42,781 bases of DNA, taken from an uncultured Paracoccaceae bacterium (GTDB lineage: Bacteria > Pseudomonadota > Alphaproteobacteria > Rhodobacterales > Rhodobacteraceae). How positions within the stretch are numbered: the first letter of the stretch is position 1; each line of letters opens with the position of its first letter. The translations under genes were made by a program, and so were the position numbers. Where the stretch lies: positions 1 through 42,781 of the forward strand of contig CANMEQ010000009.1 of NCBI GenBank assembly GCA_947497065.1, read 5' to 3'. The notes beneath the pieces are model-generated. The model searched no databases. It saw nothing but the letters and a program-made list of their open reading frames with translations, and was not told the origin of the DNA. This document shows, in pieces, positions 8,114-16,022 of this stretch.

Positions 8114-8647
8114 ATGGCGAAACGCTGGTATTCCGTATCCGTCCTGTCGAACTTCGAAAAGAAGATCGCAGAAACCATCCGCACAACAGCCGAAGAGCAG
8201 GGCCTCGAGGATCAGATCGACGAAGTTCTGGTCCCGACCGAAGAAGTCATCGAAGTCCGCCGCGGTAAAAAAGTCACCGCCGAACGTCGCTTCATGCCAG
8301 GCTACGTGCTGGTGCACATGGAAATGTCTGACGAAGGGTACCACCTGATCAACTCTATCAACCGCGTCACCGGTTTCTTGGGCCCGCAAGGCCGCCCAAT
8401 GCCCATGCGCGACGCCGAAGTGAAACAAATCCTCGGCCGTGTTGAAGAAGGCGCAGAAGCACCGAAATTGCTCATCTCCTTCGAGATCGGCGAAAAGGTC
8501 AAAGTCAACGAAGGCCCGTTCGAAGATTTCGACGGCACCGTGGAAGAGGTCGACGACGAGAACCAACGTCTCAAAGTCACCGTCTCCATCTTTGGCCGCG
8601 CCACTCCGGTCGAGCTGGAATACGGTCAGGTTACCAAACAAATCTAA
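8114..8647 (+). CDS. nusG: Transcription termination/antitermination factor NusG
   Basis: A 177-residue NusG of normal length. The NGN domain starts KRWYSVSVLSNFEKKIAE and includes ERRFMPGYVLVHMEM and VTGFLG. The C-terminal KOW domain reads GEKVKVNEGPFEDFDGTVEEV and ends VELEYGQV. NusG binds the RNA polymerase clamp, suppresses pausing, and links polymerase to Rho or to ribosomal protein S10. In most bacteria rplK follows directly; here a terminator and 8.8 kb of other genes intervene. Confidence 0.97.
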   Translation: MAKRWYSVSVLSNFEKKIAETIRTTAEEQGLEDQIDEVLVPTEEVIEVRRGKKVTAERRFMPGYVLVHMEMSDEGYHLINSINRVTGFLGPQGRPMPMRDAEVKQILGRVEEGAEAPKLLISFEIGEKVKVNEGPFEDFDGTVEEVDDENQRLKVTVSIFGRATPVELEYGQVTKQI

Positions 8648-8671
8648 CCGGACAGCACGCGCAACAGCGAC

Positions 8672-8701
8672 AACGCCGCTCCCTAGGGGGGCGGCGTTTT
8701 G
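8672..8701 (+). terminator. Terminator of secE-nusG
   Basis: AACGCCGC (8672-8679) pairs with GCGGCGTT (8691-8698), followed by TTTGCG. It lies 25 nt after the nusG stop and isolates nusG from the thiamin operon. Confidence 0.85.
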
Positions 8702-8733
8702 CGTTCTGGGCTCACGCGCGCTTCGATAGGGGT

Positions 8734-8762
8734 TTGACCCCAGCACCATCGCCCCCTATCAA
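8734..8762 (+). promoter_or_regulatory. Promoter of the thiamin operon
   Basis: TTGACC (8734-8739), a 17-nt spacer and TATCAA (8757-8762) resemble a sigma-70 promoter. The expected start, near 8768, coincides with the first base of the riboswitch P1 helix, which supports the call. Confidence 0.75.
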
Positions 8763-8767
8763 AGCCC

Positions 8768-8837
8768 CACCAGGGGCGCCGAAAGGCTGAGACGTACCCT
8801 TTGAACCTGAACCAGATAATGCTGGCGGAGGGAGGTG
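8768..8837 (+). promoter_or_regulatory. TPP (THI-element) riboswitch
   Basis: The conserved core is plain: AGGGGCGCC, then GGCTGAGA, ACCCTTTGAACCTGA, CAGATAATGCTGGCG and GAGGGAGG. P1 can form between CACC (8768-8771) and GGTG (8834-8837). The aptamer binds thiamin pyrophosphate. It precedes thiM by 59 nt, so excess TPP should repress the whole salvage operon. The downstream helix at 8865-8890 suggests control of translation rather than termination. Confidence 0.95.
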
Positions 8838-8864
8838 TAACGTTCTCGGCTGTGCCGTGCGTTG

Positions 8865-8890
8865 TCTCTTTTTTCGCTTGAAGAAGGAGA
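8865..8890 (+). promoter_or_regulatory. Shine-Dalgarno-sequestering helix of the thiM riboswitch
   Basis: TCTCTTTTTT (8865-8874) can pair along its full length, counting two G-U pairs, with AAGAAGGAGA (8881-8890) across a 6-nt loop. The second arm contains the thiM ribosome-binding site GAAGGAGA, 6-7 nt before the ATG at 8897. This is the likely expression platform. Confidence 0.65.
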
Positions 8891-8896
8891 TTTCCA

Positions 8897-9673
8897 ATGG
8901 CCCCGACCAACCTGCTCACCTCACTGCGCGACCAAAACCCGCTGGTGCATTGCATCACCAATTACGTGGCCATGAATGTGGCCGCCAACGTGGTGCTCGC
9001 CGCAGGCGCGTCCCCCGCCATGGTTCACGCCCCCGAAGAAATCGCCGATTTCACCCCGATCTGCGGTGCGCTGACCATCAACATCGGCACCGTGTCCGCC
9101 CCTTGGGCCGCCAGCATGTTGGCCGCCGCCAAAACGGCCAACGCCGCCAATATCCCGTGGGTGCTCGACCCCGTCGCGCATTTCATTTCCGGCTTCCGCA
9201 AAGACATCGCACAAGAGCTGCTGGCCCTGCGTCCCGCCATTCTGCGCGGCAATGCTTCTGAAATCTTGGCCATGGCGGGCGAGGCGGGCGCTGGCAAAGG
9301 CGCCGACAGCGGCGACAGCGTCGATGCGGCCCACGACGCCGCACGCGCCCTCGCGCAAACCTCCGGCGCTGTCGTCGCCATCACCGGCCCCGTTGATTTC
9401 GTGACCGATGGCACGCAATCGGCCCAAGTCACCGGCGGCTCCGATATTATGCCCATGGTCACCGCCTTGGGCTGCTCGCAAACCGCCCTCATGGGCGCCT
9501 ATGCGGCAACCGGCCCCGCCTTCGACGCCGCTCTCGCCACGCTCGCCCATTTCAAAGTCGCCGGGGCCATCGCCGCCCAACAGGCCAACGGGCCGGGCAG
9601 CTTCCAGATGCATTTCCTAGATGCCCTCAGCACAACCCAACCCGCCGATCTCGAAGGCGTCATCCAGGCATGA
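8897..9673 (+). CDS. thiM: Hydroxyethylthiazole kinase
   Basis: A 258-residue ThiM of typical size. It phosphorylates the salvaged thiazole alcohol with ATP. The N-terminal signature NPLVHCITNYVAMNVAANVVLA, then AAGASPAMVHAPEE and WVLDPVAHF, are diagnostic of the ribokinase-like ThiM family. It is the first gene behind the TPP riboswitch and has a strong GAAGGAGA ribosome site. Its stop overlaps the thiE start in ATGA. It supplies thiazole phosphate to ThiE next door. Confidence 0.96.
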   Translation: MAPTNLLTSLRDQNPLVHCITNYVAMNVAANVVLAAGASPAMVHAPEEIADFTPICGALTINIGTVSAPWAASMLAAAKTANAANIPWVLDPVAHFISGFRKDIAQELLALRPAILRGNASEILAMAGEAGAGKGADSGDSVDAAHDAARALAQTSGAVVAITGPVDFVTDGTQSAQVTGGSDIMPMVTALGCSQTALMGAYAATGPAFDAALATLAHFKVAGAIAAQQANGPGSFQMHFLDALSTTQPADLEGVIQA

Positions 9674-10305
9674 CCGATCTGCGTCAACACCTGCGGTTGT
9701 ACCTTGTGACCGACACCGCCCTGTGCCGCGCCTACGGGCTGGTCGAAACCGTCCGACAGGCGGTTACGGGGGGTGTCACACTGGTGCAATTGCGCGCCAA
9801 AACCGCCAGCACACCACAGCGCATCGAAATGGCAACCGCCCTCAAATCCGCCCTCGCAGGCACCGGCGTGCCCCTGATCGTCAACGACGATCTCGATGCC
9901 GCCATCGCCGCCAATGCCGATGGCGCGCACATAGGGCAGGGGGATGTGCCCCCCGAGCAGGCCCGCGCCCGGCTCGGCCCAAACAAAATCTTGGGCCTGT
10001 CGTGCGAAACCCCGCAAACAGTCCAAGCCGCCCCGGCGCACATCGTCGATTACTTGGGCCTCGGCCCCGTCTTCGGCACCCCAACCAAAACCGATCACGA
10101 ACGCCCCATCGGCTTCGCAGGCTTGGCCGAGCTGACCGCCCTCACATCCCTGCCCACCGTCGCTATCGGCGGCTTGAAAGCCCAGCATCAGGCGCAGGTG
10201 TTTGCCGCGGGCGCCGATGGCCAAGCGGTCGTCTCAGCCATCTGCGGCCAACCAGACCCACAGGCCGCAGCCCAAATGTTCACACAGACACAGGTACACC
10301 CATGA
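9670..10305 (+). CDS. thiE: Thiamine-phosphate synthase
   Basis: A 211-residue TIM-barrel enzyme joining HMP pyrophosphate and thiazole phosphate into thiamin phosphate. Visible motifs are LRLYLVTD at the N-terminus, VQLRAKTAS, LIVNDDLDAA, DGAHIGQGDVP, the substrate loop LGPVFGTPTK, VAIGGL, and the phosphate-binding ADGQAVVSAI at the end. It begins within the thiM stop (ATGA) and ends within the thiD start (ATGA), so translation is probably coupled. Confidence 0.96.
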   Translation: MTDLRQHLRLYLVTDTALCRAYGLVETVRQAVTGGVTLVQLRAKTASTPQRIEMATALKSALAGTGVPLIVNDDLDAAIAANADGAHIGQGDVPPEQARARLGPNKILGLSCETPQTVQAAPAHIVDYLGLGPVFGTPTKTDHERPIGFAGLAELTALTSLPTVAIGGLKAQHQAQVFAAGADGQAVVSAICGQPDPQAAAQMFTQTQVHP

Positions 10306-11120
10306 TCGCAAATGTTCTCAGCATCGCAGGGTCCGATCCCTCAGGCGGCGCAGGCATTCAGGCCGACCTCAAATCCATCTCTGCCAACGGCGCGTTTGCC
10401 ATGGCCGCCCTCACCGCGCTGACCGCGCAAAACACCCAAGGCGTGCGCGACATCCACCTCGTCCCGCCCGCCTTCGTGCGCGCCCAGATCGACACCGTCT
10501 TCGACGATATCCGCGTTGACGCTGTGAAAATCGGCATGATCGCCACCGCCGACATCGCGCAGGCCGTGGCCGATGCGCTCGCCTCCCGCACGGCCCCGAT
10601 CATCCTCGATCCCGTCATGATCGCCAAAGGCGGCGCCCCCTTGCTCCAGCCCGACGCAATCGAAACCCTGCGCCGCGCCCTGTTGCCCATGGCCACCGTG
10701 CTCACCCCGAACCTCCCCGAAGCCGCCCACCTGCTGGGCGTGGACATCGCCCAATCACGGGCCGAGATGGAAATCCAAGGCCAAGCCTTGCGTGCGCTCG
10801 GCCCCCGTGCCGTCTTGATGAAAGGCGGCCACCTGACTGACGCAGACAGCCCCGATTGTCTGGTGTCGGAGACTGGCGCGCACTGGTTCGAAGGCCCGCG
10901 CACCCAAACCCGCAACACCCACGGCACAGGCTGCACCCTGTCCTCGGCGCTCGCCGCTCAACTGGCCCGCACCGGCGACATTGCCCAAGCCACAGCCGCC
11001 GCCAAAACCTACGTGGCAGAGGCCATCGCCCAAGCCGACCAGTTGGACGTCGGCTCAGGTCACGGCCCAACCCATCACTTCGCCAACTTCACCACCGCCC
11101 CCAAGGATCCCAAATCATGA
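10302..11120 (+). CDS. thiD: Hydroxymethylpyrimidine/phosphomethylpyrimidine kinase
   Basis: A 272-residue ribokinase-fold enzyme that phosphorylates HMP twice to HMP pyrophosphate. The N-terminal NVLSIAGSDPSGGAGIQADL, DAVKIGM, ILDPVMIAKGG, LTPNLPEA and the anion-hole segment NTHGTGCTLSSALAAQLA are all present. The start ATG at 10302 overlaps thiE by 4 nt. Upstream in-frame codons overlap thiE in another frame and are not part of the protein. HMP delivered by the downstream ThiYZX transporter and TenA would feed this enzyme. Confidence 0.96.
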   Translation: MIANVLSIAGSDPSGGAGIQADLKSISANGAFAMAALTALTAQNTQGVRDIHLVPPAFVRAQIDTVFDDIRVDAVKIGMIATADIAQAVADALASRTAPIILDPVMIAKGGAPLLQPDAIETLRRALLPMATVLTPNLPEAAHLLGVDIAQSRAEMEIQGQALRALGPRAVLMKGGHLTDADSPDCLVSETGAHWFEGPRTQTRNTHGTGCTLSSALAAQLARTGDIAQATAAAKTYVAEAIAQADQLDVGSGHGPTHHFANFTTAPKDPKS

Positions 11121-12055
11121 AAACCGCACTGCTCGCCGCCGCCGTCTCCCTGAGCGCCTCCCCCCTGTGGGCGCAAGACCAAATGACACTCCTGCTCGAC
11201 TGGTTCGTAAACCCCGACCATGGCCCCGTGATCATCGCCCAAGAAAACGGCTACTTCGCCGATGAAAACCTTGAGGTCGAAATCATCGCCCCCGCAGATC
11301 CCTCCGCGCCTCCCAAACTGGTCGCCGCAGGCCAAGCCGATCTCGCGATCTCCTATCAACCGCAACTACACCTGCAAATCCACGAAGGCCTGCCCTTGCG
11401 CCGTGTCGGCACATTGGTTGCCACACCGCTCAACTGCTTGCTCACCCTCGCAGACGGCCCCATCACATCCCCCGCCGATCTGCGCGGCCGCAAGGTCGGC
11501 TTTTCGGTCGGCGGTGTTGAAGAGGCCGTGCTCGGCCACGTTCTGAAAACCCATGGGCTCACCCTCGATGACGTCGAACTGATCAACGTCAACTGGTCCC
11601 TCTCGCCCTCGCTCATGTCAGGGCAGGTGGATGCCGTCATCGGCGCCTTCCGCAATTTTGAACTCAACCAGATGGACATCGAAGGCGTGCCAGGTCGCTG
11701 CTTTTACGTCGAAGAAGAGGGCTTGCCCCCCTACGACGAGCTCATCTACGTCGCCCACTCCGAAACCATGGACACGGACAAAATCCGGCGCTTTCTGGCT
11801 GCAACCGAAAAGGCCACACAGTTCATCATCAACCACCCCGACGCGGCGTGGGACATCTTCTCCAGCACCGCGCCAGAACTTCAAGACGAGCTGAACGCCC
11901 GCGCATGGGCCGACACACTCCCCCGGTTCGCCCTGCGCCCCACCGCCATGGACGAAGGCCGCTACGCCGATTTCGAGGCCTTCCTGCACGCCGCCGACCT
12001 GATCCCGACCCTCAATCCTGTCTCCCAAATTGCCATCGATGTGACCGCCCAATGA
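11117..12055 (+). CDS. thiY: Pyrimidine-precursor-binding periplasmic protein (NMT1/THI5-like)
   Basis: A 312-residue ABC-transporter binding protein of the NMT1/THI5-like (ThiY) family. A cleavable signal peptide (~19 residues, ending near PLWA) precedes MTLLLDWFVNPDHGPVIIAQENGYF, a typical ThiY opening. It carries VAAGQADLAISYQPQLHLQ and GRKVGFSVGG. ThiY proteins bind formylaminopyrimidine, a thiamin breakdown product, in the periplasm and hand it to ThiX/ThiZ. Its place inside the TPP-controlled operon and next to tenA supports that substrate over the generic nitrate/taurine label. It overlaps thiD and tenA by ATGA. Confidence 0.9.
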   Translation: MKTALLAAAVSLSASPLWAQDQMTLLLDWFVNPDHGPVIIAQENGYFADENLEVEIIAPADPSAPPKLVAAGQADLAISYQPQLHLQIHEGLPLRRVGTLVATPLNCLLTLADGPITSPADLRGRKVGFSVGGVEEAVLGHVLKTHGLTLDDVELINVNWSLSPSLMSGQVDAVIGAFRNFELNQMDIEGVPGRCFYVEEEGLPPYDELIYVAHSETMDTDKIRRFLAATEKATQFIINHPDAAWDIFSSTAPELQDELNARAWADTLPRFALRPTAMDEGRYADFEAFLHAADLIPTLNPVSQIAIDVTAQ

Positions 12056-12738
12056 GCATTCAACCCTACGGAAAAACCTTCGCCCACTGGCGCGACGGCT
12101 GCCCAACCCCATGGCACGCCTACACCCACCATGCCTTCGTCGAAGGCTTGGCCGATGGCACCCTGCCGCGGGCGTCCTTCGTGCATTACCTGATCCAAGA
12201 CTACGTGTTCTTGGTGCACTTCGCCCGCGCATGGTCCCTCGCGCTTGTCAAAGCCGACACGCTCGATGAAATGAAAACCTGCGCTGCCACCGTCGAGGCT
12301 TTGGTCAATCACGAAATGGCCCTGCACGTGAAAACCTGCGCCGCCGAAGGCATCGACGAGGCCACATTGTTCACCGCCACCGAAGCCTTCGAAAACCTCG
12401 CCTACACGCGCTACGTCATGGACGCGGGCCTGCAGGGCGACTTCCTCGATCTTATGGCCGCCCTCGCGCCCTGTTGTTTCGGCTATGGCGAAATCGGCCT
12501 GCGGCTCGCGGCCTCCGCATCCCCCCACACGCCCTACCGCGACTGGATCGAAACCTACGCCGACAGTGGCTACCAAACCGTCATGGCCGGCGTCGGCCGA
12601 ATGATCGACGCCGCCGTAACCCGCCGGATTGGCCCGAGCCCAACACAGGCCCCCCGGTGGCCTCTGCTGCAACAGCGGTTCACAACCGCAACCCAGCTCG
12701 AAGTCGGCTTTTGGGATATGGGCCTGCGCGGCACATGA
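12052..12738 (+). CDS. tenA: Aminopyrimidine aminohydrolase (thiaminase II type)
   Basis: A 228-residue all-helical TenA. It hydrolyses aminomethylpyrimidine to HMP and can cleave thiamin. The N-terminus WHAYTHHAFVEGLADGTLP and the substrate-site YLIQDYVFL are typical. The active-site cysteine of the TenA_C class is present in LAPCCFGYGEIG (Cys141, with Cys142 beside it). A Glu near the C-terminus (TQLEVGFWDMG) fits the second catalytic position. It starts in ATGA with thiY and ends in ATGA with thiZ. Its placement inside the transporter genes fits intake of degraded thiamin for repair. Confidence 0.94.
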   Translation: MSIQPYGKTFAHWRDGCPTPWHAYTHHAFVEGLADGTLPRASFVHYLIQDYVFLVHFARAWSLALVKADTLDEMKTCAATVEALVNHEMALHVKTCAAEGIDEATLFTATEAFENLAYTRYVMDAGLQGDFLDLMAALAPCCFGYGEIGLRLAASASPHTPYRDWIETYADSGYQTVMAGVGRMIDAAVTRRIGPSPTQAPRWPLLQQRFTTATQLEVGFWDMGLRGT

Positions 12739-13460
12739 CCCACGCCCCCGCGCTCCACGTCGCAGGCCATTGCCACATCGCAGGCCGCCCCCTGTTTTCC
12801 GACGTGGACATCACCCTGCACGCAGGACAGTGGACCTGTCTTCTGGGGCGGTCCGGCGTCGGAAAATCAACCCTGTTGCGCTGCCTTGCCGGGCTCGCCC
12901 CCTCCGGCGCGTTCACGGGCACACGCACAGCCTCCGACGGGGCACCGCTTGCAGGGCGCATCAGCTTCATGGCGCAATCTGATCTGCTGCTGCCATGGCT
13001 GACGGTCCTTGAAAACGTCGTGCTGGGCGCGCGCCTGCGCGGCACCAAACCGGATCTGGCACGCGCGAAATCCTTGATCGCCCGCGTAGGTCTCGCCGAC
13101 CACACCCACCTAAAACCTGCGGCCCTCTCTGGCGGCATGCGCCAACGCACCGCCCTTGCGCGCACCTTGATGGAAGACCGCCCCGTGGCCCTGCTGGACG
13201 AGCCATTCTCCGCCCTCGACGCAGGCACGCGCGCCAACATGCAAGACCTCTCCGCCCAGATGCTGGCGGGCAAAACCGTGTTGATGGTCACCCATGATCC
13301 TGCCGAAGCGGTGCGTTTGGCCGATCAAATCATCGTCCTCTCCCCCGCAGGCGCCACCCTCTGGCAGCCCCCAAACACCGCCCCCATCCGCGACCAACAC
13401 GCCCCCGAAACGCTTGCCTGCCAATCCGCTTTGCTCTTCCACCTTAGGGGCACCTCATGA
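12735..13460 (+). CDS. thiZ: ABC transporter ATP-binding protein for pyrimidine precursor
   Basis: A 241-residue ABC ATPase. Walker A is GRSGVGKST (38-46), the signature LSGGMRQR (131-138), Walker B VALLDEPFSALD (~150-161), and the switch His lies in MVTHDPAEA. It energises uptake through the ThiX permease with ThiY as binding protein. The family is that of nitrate/sulfonate/taurine importers; the thiamin role is inferred from the operon. It overlaps tenA and thiX by ATGA. Confidence 0.92.
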   Translation: MTHAPALHVAGHCHIAGRPLFSDVDITLHAGQWTCLLGRSGVGKSTLLRCLAGLAPSGAFTGTRTASDGAPLAGRISFMAQSDLLLPWLTVLENVVLGARLRGTKPDLARAKSLIARVGLADHTHLKPAALSGGMRQRTALARTLMEDRPVALLDEPFSALDAGTRANMQDLSAQMLAGKTVLMVTHDPAEAVRLADQIIVLSPAGATLWQPPNTAPIRDQHAPETLACQSALLFHLRGTS

Positions 13461-14188
13461 CCAAACTCTGCGCCGCACTGGCCGCAGCCCTCCTCGGGCT
13501 GTCGCTCTGGCAGGGGATCGTCCTGCTCACAGGCGTCCCCGCCTTCATCCTGCCGCCGCCGTGGCGCGTCGCACAAACGGCTTGGGAAAACCGCGCCCTC
13601 ATCGGCGAGAATGCCATCGTCACCGCCACCGAAATTGCCCTTGGCTTGGCCTTCGGCACGGGCTTAGGCGTGTGCACAGCCATCCTCATGGCCGCATCGA
13701 ATAGGCTCCATAATCTGGCGATGCCAATGCTGATCTTCACCCAATCCATCCCCGTCTTTGCGCTGGCCCCGATCCTAACCCTCTGGCTGGGCTACGGCCT
13801 CGCCTCAAAGGTCATGATGGCGGTGCTGATCATCTATTTCCCCGTCACCAGCGCCTTCTACGACGGCCTAACCCGCATCCCGCGCGACCTCACCGACCTC
13901 GCCCAAACCATGGGGGGCACGAAATGGCAGATTATGCGCCACATCCGCATCCCCCACGCGCGCCCCGCCTTGGGCACAGGCCTCAAACTGGCCGCCGTCT
14001 CCGCCCCGATCGGCGCGGTCATCGGCGAATGGGTCGGCGCCTCCAAGGGCCTCGGCTACCTCATGCTTTTGGCCAACGGGCGCGCCAAAACCGACCTGAT
14101 GTTCGCCAGCCTCCTGACCCTCACCTTGATGACCATCACCCTCTATTTCGCCGTCAGCAAACTCGCCACATGGCTGGCCCGCAACTGA
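13457..14188 (+). CDS. thiX: ABC transporter permease for pyrimidine precursor
   Basis: A 243-residue BPD-type permease with about six membrane helices. The conserved coupling loop reads TRIPRDLTDLAQTMGGTKWQIMRHIRIPHARPALGTG. It is followed by GEWVGASKGLGYLMLLANGRAKTDLMFASLL, typical of SsuC/ThiX permeases. It is the last gene of the seven-gene operon and begins within the thiZ stop (ATGA). No clear terminator is visible before the next gene at 14300, so some read-through is possible. Confidence 0.92.
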   Translation: MTKLCAALAAALLGLSLWQGIVLLTGVPAFILPPPWRVAQTAWENRALIGENAIVTATEIALGLAFGTGLGVCTAILMAASNRLHNLAMPMLIFTQSIPVFALAPILTLWLGYGLASKVMMAVLIIYFPVTSAFYDGLTRIPRDLTDLAQTMGGTKWQIMRHIRIPHARPALGTGLKLAAVSAPIGAVIGEWVGASKGLGYLMLLANGRAKTDLMFASLLTLTLMTITLYFAVSKLATWLARN

Positions 14189-14299
14189 ACACACCCCCAC
14201 CGTCTCAGCGGTTCACCGCCCGCCACCCGCCGCCGCCCATCTTTTTCGACAAAAATCACCCACCGCGCCGTATAACCTCAAACACCATCGGAGGTTTCT

Positions 14300-14941
14300 A
14301 TGAAAAACACGGTCCTGACACTCTCACTCTTCGCACTCCTGCCCCAAATCATCCACGCCGAAACCTTCGCGGCGGACGTTTGGGCCGACAATTGGTTTGA
14401 AATGCGCATCAATGGCGAACAGGTCGCTGAAGACAGTGTGCCCATCACCACCGAGCGGTCCTTCAACGCCGAAAGCTTCACATTCGAGGCCGAGCGCCCC
14501 TTCACCATCGGCCTCGTCGCGAAAGACTTCAAAGAGAATGACACAGGCCTCGAATACATCGGCACCAACCGCCAGCAAATGGGCGACGGCGGCGTGATCG
14601 TGCAAATCATGGATGCCGCAGGCACGCCGGTCGTGGTCAGCGATGACAGCTGGCAATGCCACGTGATCCACACCGCCCCCTTGGATAAATCCTGCGAAAG
14701 CGCCGCCAATCCTGTCGCGGGCGAGGGGGCCTGCGGGTTCGAGGCGTCAGACGAACCATCCGGCTGGGACACCGCCGCATTCGACGCCGCAGATTGGCCC
14801 GCCGCAGACATCTACACCGAAGCCCAAGTGGACCCAAAATTCGGCTATGATGACATCACATGGGACACCGCCGCCCAGCTCATTTGGGGCCCCGACCTAG
14901 AGCAAAGCAACACCGTTTTGTGTCGCGTGACGGTCGAATGA
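14300..14941 (+). CDS. Secreted galactose-binding-like (jelly-roll) protein, unknown function
   Basis: A 213-residue exported protein with a signal peptide of about 20 residues (cleavage near IHA-ETF). Two segments recall the jelly-roll fold of carbohydrate-binding and glycosidase accessory domains: ADNWFEMRINGEQV near the N-terminus and WDTAAFDAADWPAADI in the C-terminal half. Four cysteines in the mature part suggest disulfides in the periplasm. A good CGGAGG site precedes the ATG. The stop overlaps the start of the YHYH gene in ATGA, so the two are translationally coupled and probably work together. Function unknown. Confidence 0.75.
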   Translation: MKNTVLTLSLFALLPQIIHAETFAADVWADNWFEMRINGEQVAEDSVPITTERSFNAESFTFEAERPFTIGLVAKDFKENDTGLEYIGTNRQQMGDGGVIVQIMDAAGTPVVVSDDSWQCHVIHTAPLDKSCESAANPVAGEGACGFEASDEPSGWDTAAFDAADWPAADIYTEAQVDPKFGYDDITWDTAAQLIWGPDLEQSNTVLCRVTVE

Positions 14942-15933
14942 AAATCCTGGCGTGTTCCTCGAAAGATATGCATCTTTTCGTATTTTTGCACTTCGCCCTC
15001 ACCGCAACCATGCTGGCCGCCCCCGCCAATGCGCACGAGGATCATTGCACCGCCATCGCAGCCTCCGTCGCCGACGCGGGCTTTGCAGATCGCGTCACGG
15101 TCACCTGCGACAGCACCCATGCCACCCTCACGTCAGACACCTACCCAGACCATGACCTGATGACCGGCATCACTGGCACCAACGAACAGGTGCCGGTGCC
15201 CGCCACCTATCCCGCGCCCGTGCTGCTCGCGCCCACATTCTCCGGCACACCGCTCACCCGCGACGCGGCGCTGGGCGTGGCCGTAAACGGCGTGCCCATC
15301 TACGATTACACAGGCGGCGGTGAAATGACCCAAGCCGATCTGGCCCACCACCAAATCCGCCACGACACGCTGCAAACCGGCCAGCTCGACGTTTGCGGCG
15401 GCCATGCCGGGCGCGGCGACGATTACCACTACCACGTTGCCCCCACCTGCATGATCGACGCGATGGCAAACGCGGGCGACGATGCGATCCTCGGCTGGGC
15501 CTTCGACGGCTACCCGATCTATGGCATGAACAACCCCGATGGCACCCCGATCGCTGCAGGCGATCTGGATGTTTGCAACGGCCAGCCCGATGACACCTTC
15601 GGCTACCGCTACCACACCTCTGCCGATGCGCCCTATATCGTACAATGTCTGATGGGCACCGTCCCCGACTTCGACCGGCTTCCTCGCGTGCGCCCCCTCT
15701 CGGCGGCCAATGGCGGCACGGGCCTGGAGGCTGGCCGCCCACCCCAAGGCGGGGTTGAAAACCTCGTCTTCACCCAATCCAGCGATGGCAGCCGCTCCAT
15801 GGATTACATCTACCAAGGCGCCGAGTATTTCATCCGCTACGCCCCCTCAGGCGCGGAAAACTGTTACGACTACACCACCAAAACCGTCACCAACAATGGC
15901 GCACTGGTCACAGCAGAACTCTGCCGCGACTAG
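14938..15933 (+). CDS. YHYH-domain secreted protein
   Basis: A 331-residue exported protein with a signal peptide (cleavage near ANA-HEDHC). It carries the motif that names the YHYH family, GDDYHYHVAPTC, with YHYH at residues 163-166. Flanking family features are GVAVNGVPIYDYTG, QLDVCGGHAGRGDD, ILGWAFDGYPIYGM and FGYRYHTSADAPYIVQC. The many His and paired Cys suggest metal binding and disulfides, but no activity is established. The start at 14938 overlaps the upstream gene; an internal ATG at 14968 would give a cleaner signal peptide. A shared terminator separates it from the convergent Rieske gene. Confidence 0.85.
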   Translation: MKILACSSKDMHLFVFLHFALTATMLAAPANAHEDHCTAIAASVADAGFADRVTVTCDSTHATLTSDTYPDHDLMTGITGTNEQVPVPATYPAPVLLAPTFSGTPLTRDAALGVAVNGVPIYDYTGGGEMTQADLAHHQIRHDTLQTGQLDVCGGHAGRGDDYHYHVAPTCMIDAMANAGDDAILGWAFDGYPIYGMNNPDGTPIAAGDLDVCNGQPDDTFGYRYHTSADAPYIVQCLMGTVPDFDRLPRVRPLSAANGGTGLEAGRPPQGGVENLVFTQSSDGSRSMDYIYQGAEYFIRYAPSGAENCYDYTTKTVTNNGALVTAELCRD

Positions 15934-15964
15934 CCCCCTAACGCGCCCGGCGACATGCCAAATA

Positions 15965-15997
15965 AAAACCCCGCGCAGCATCGCCGCGCGGGGTTTT
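15965..15997. terminator. Bidirectional terminator between YHYH and Rieske genes
   Basis: A 12-bp perfect stem, AAAACCCCGCGC (15965-15976) with GCGCGGGGTTTT (15986-15997), has A-rich and T-rich ends. It can stop transcription from both convergent units. Confidence 0.9.
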
Positions 15998-16022
15998 CTT
16001 TTGTGACAATAGGGCAGGGGCC

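Noticed and set aside
9621-10301. An in-frame extension upstream of thiD
   Set aside because: It runs through thiE in another frame, is rich in Arg/Pro/His as frame-shifted GC-rich DNA is, and the conserved ThiD N-terminus starts at 10302.
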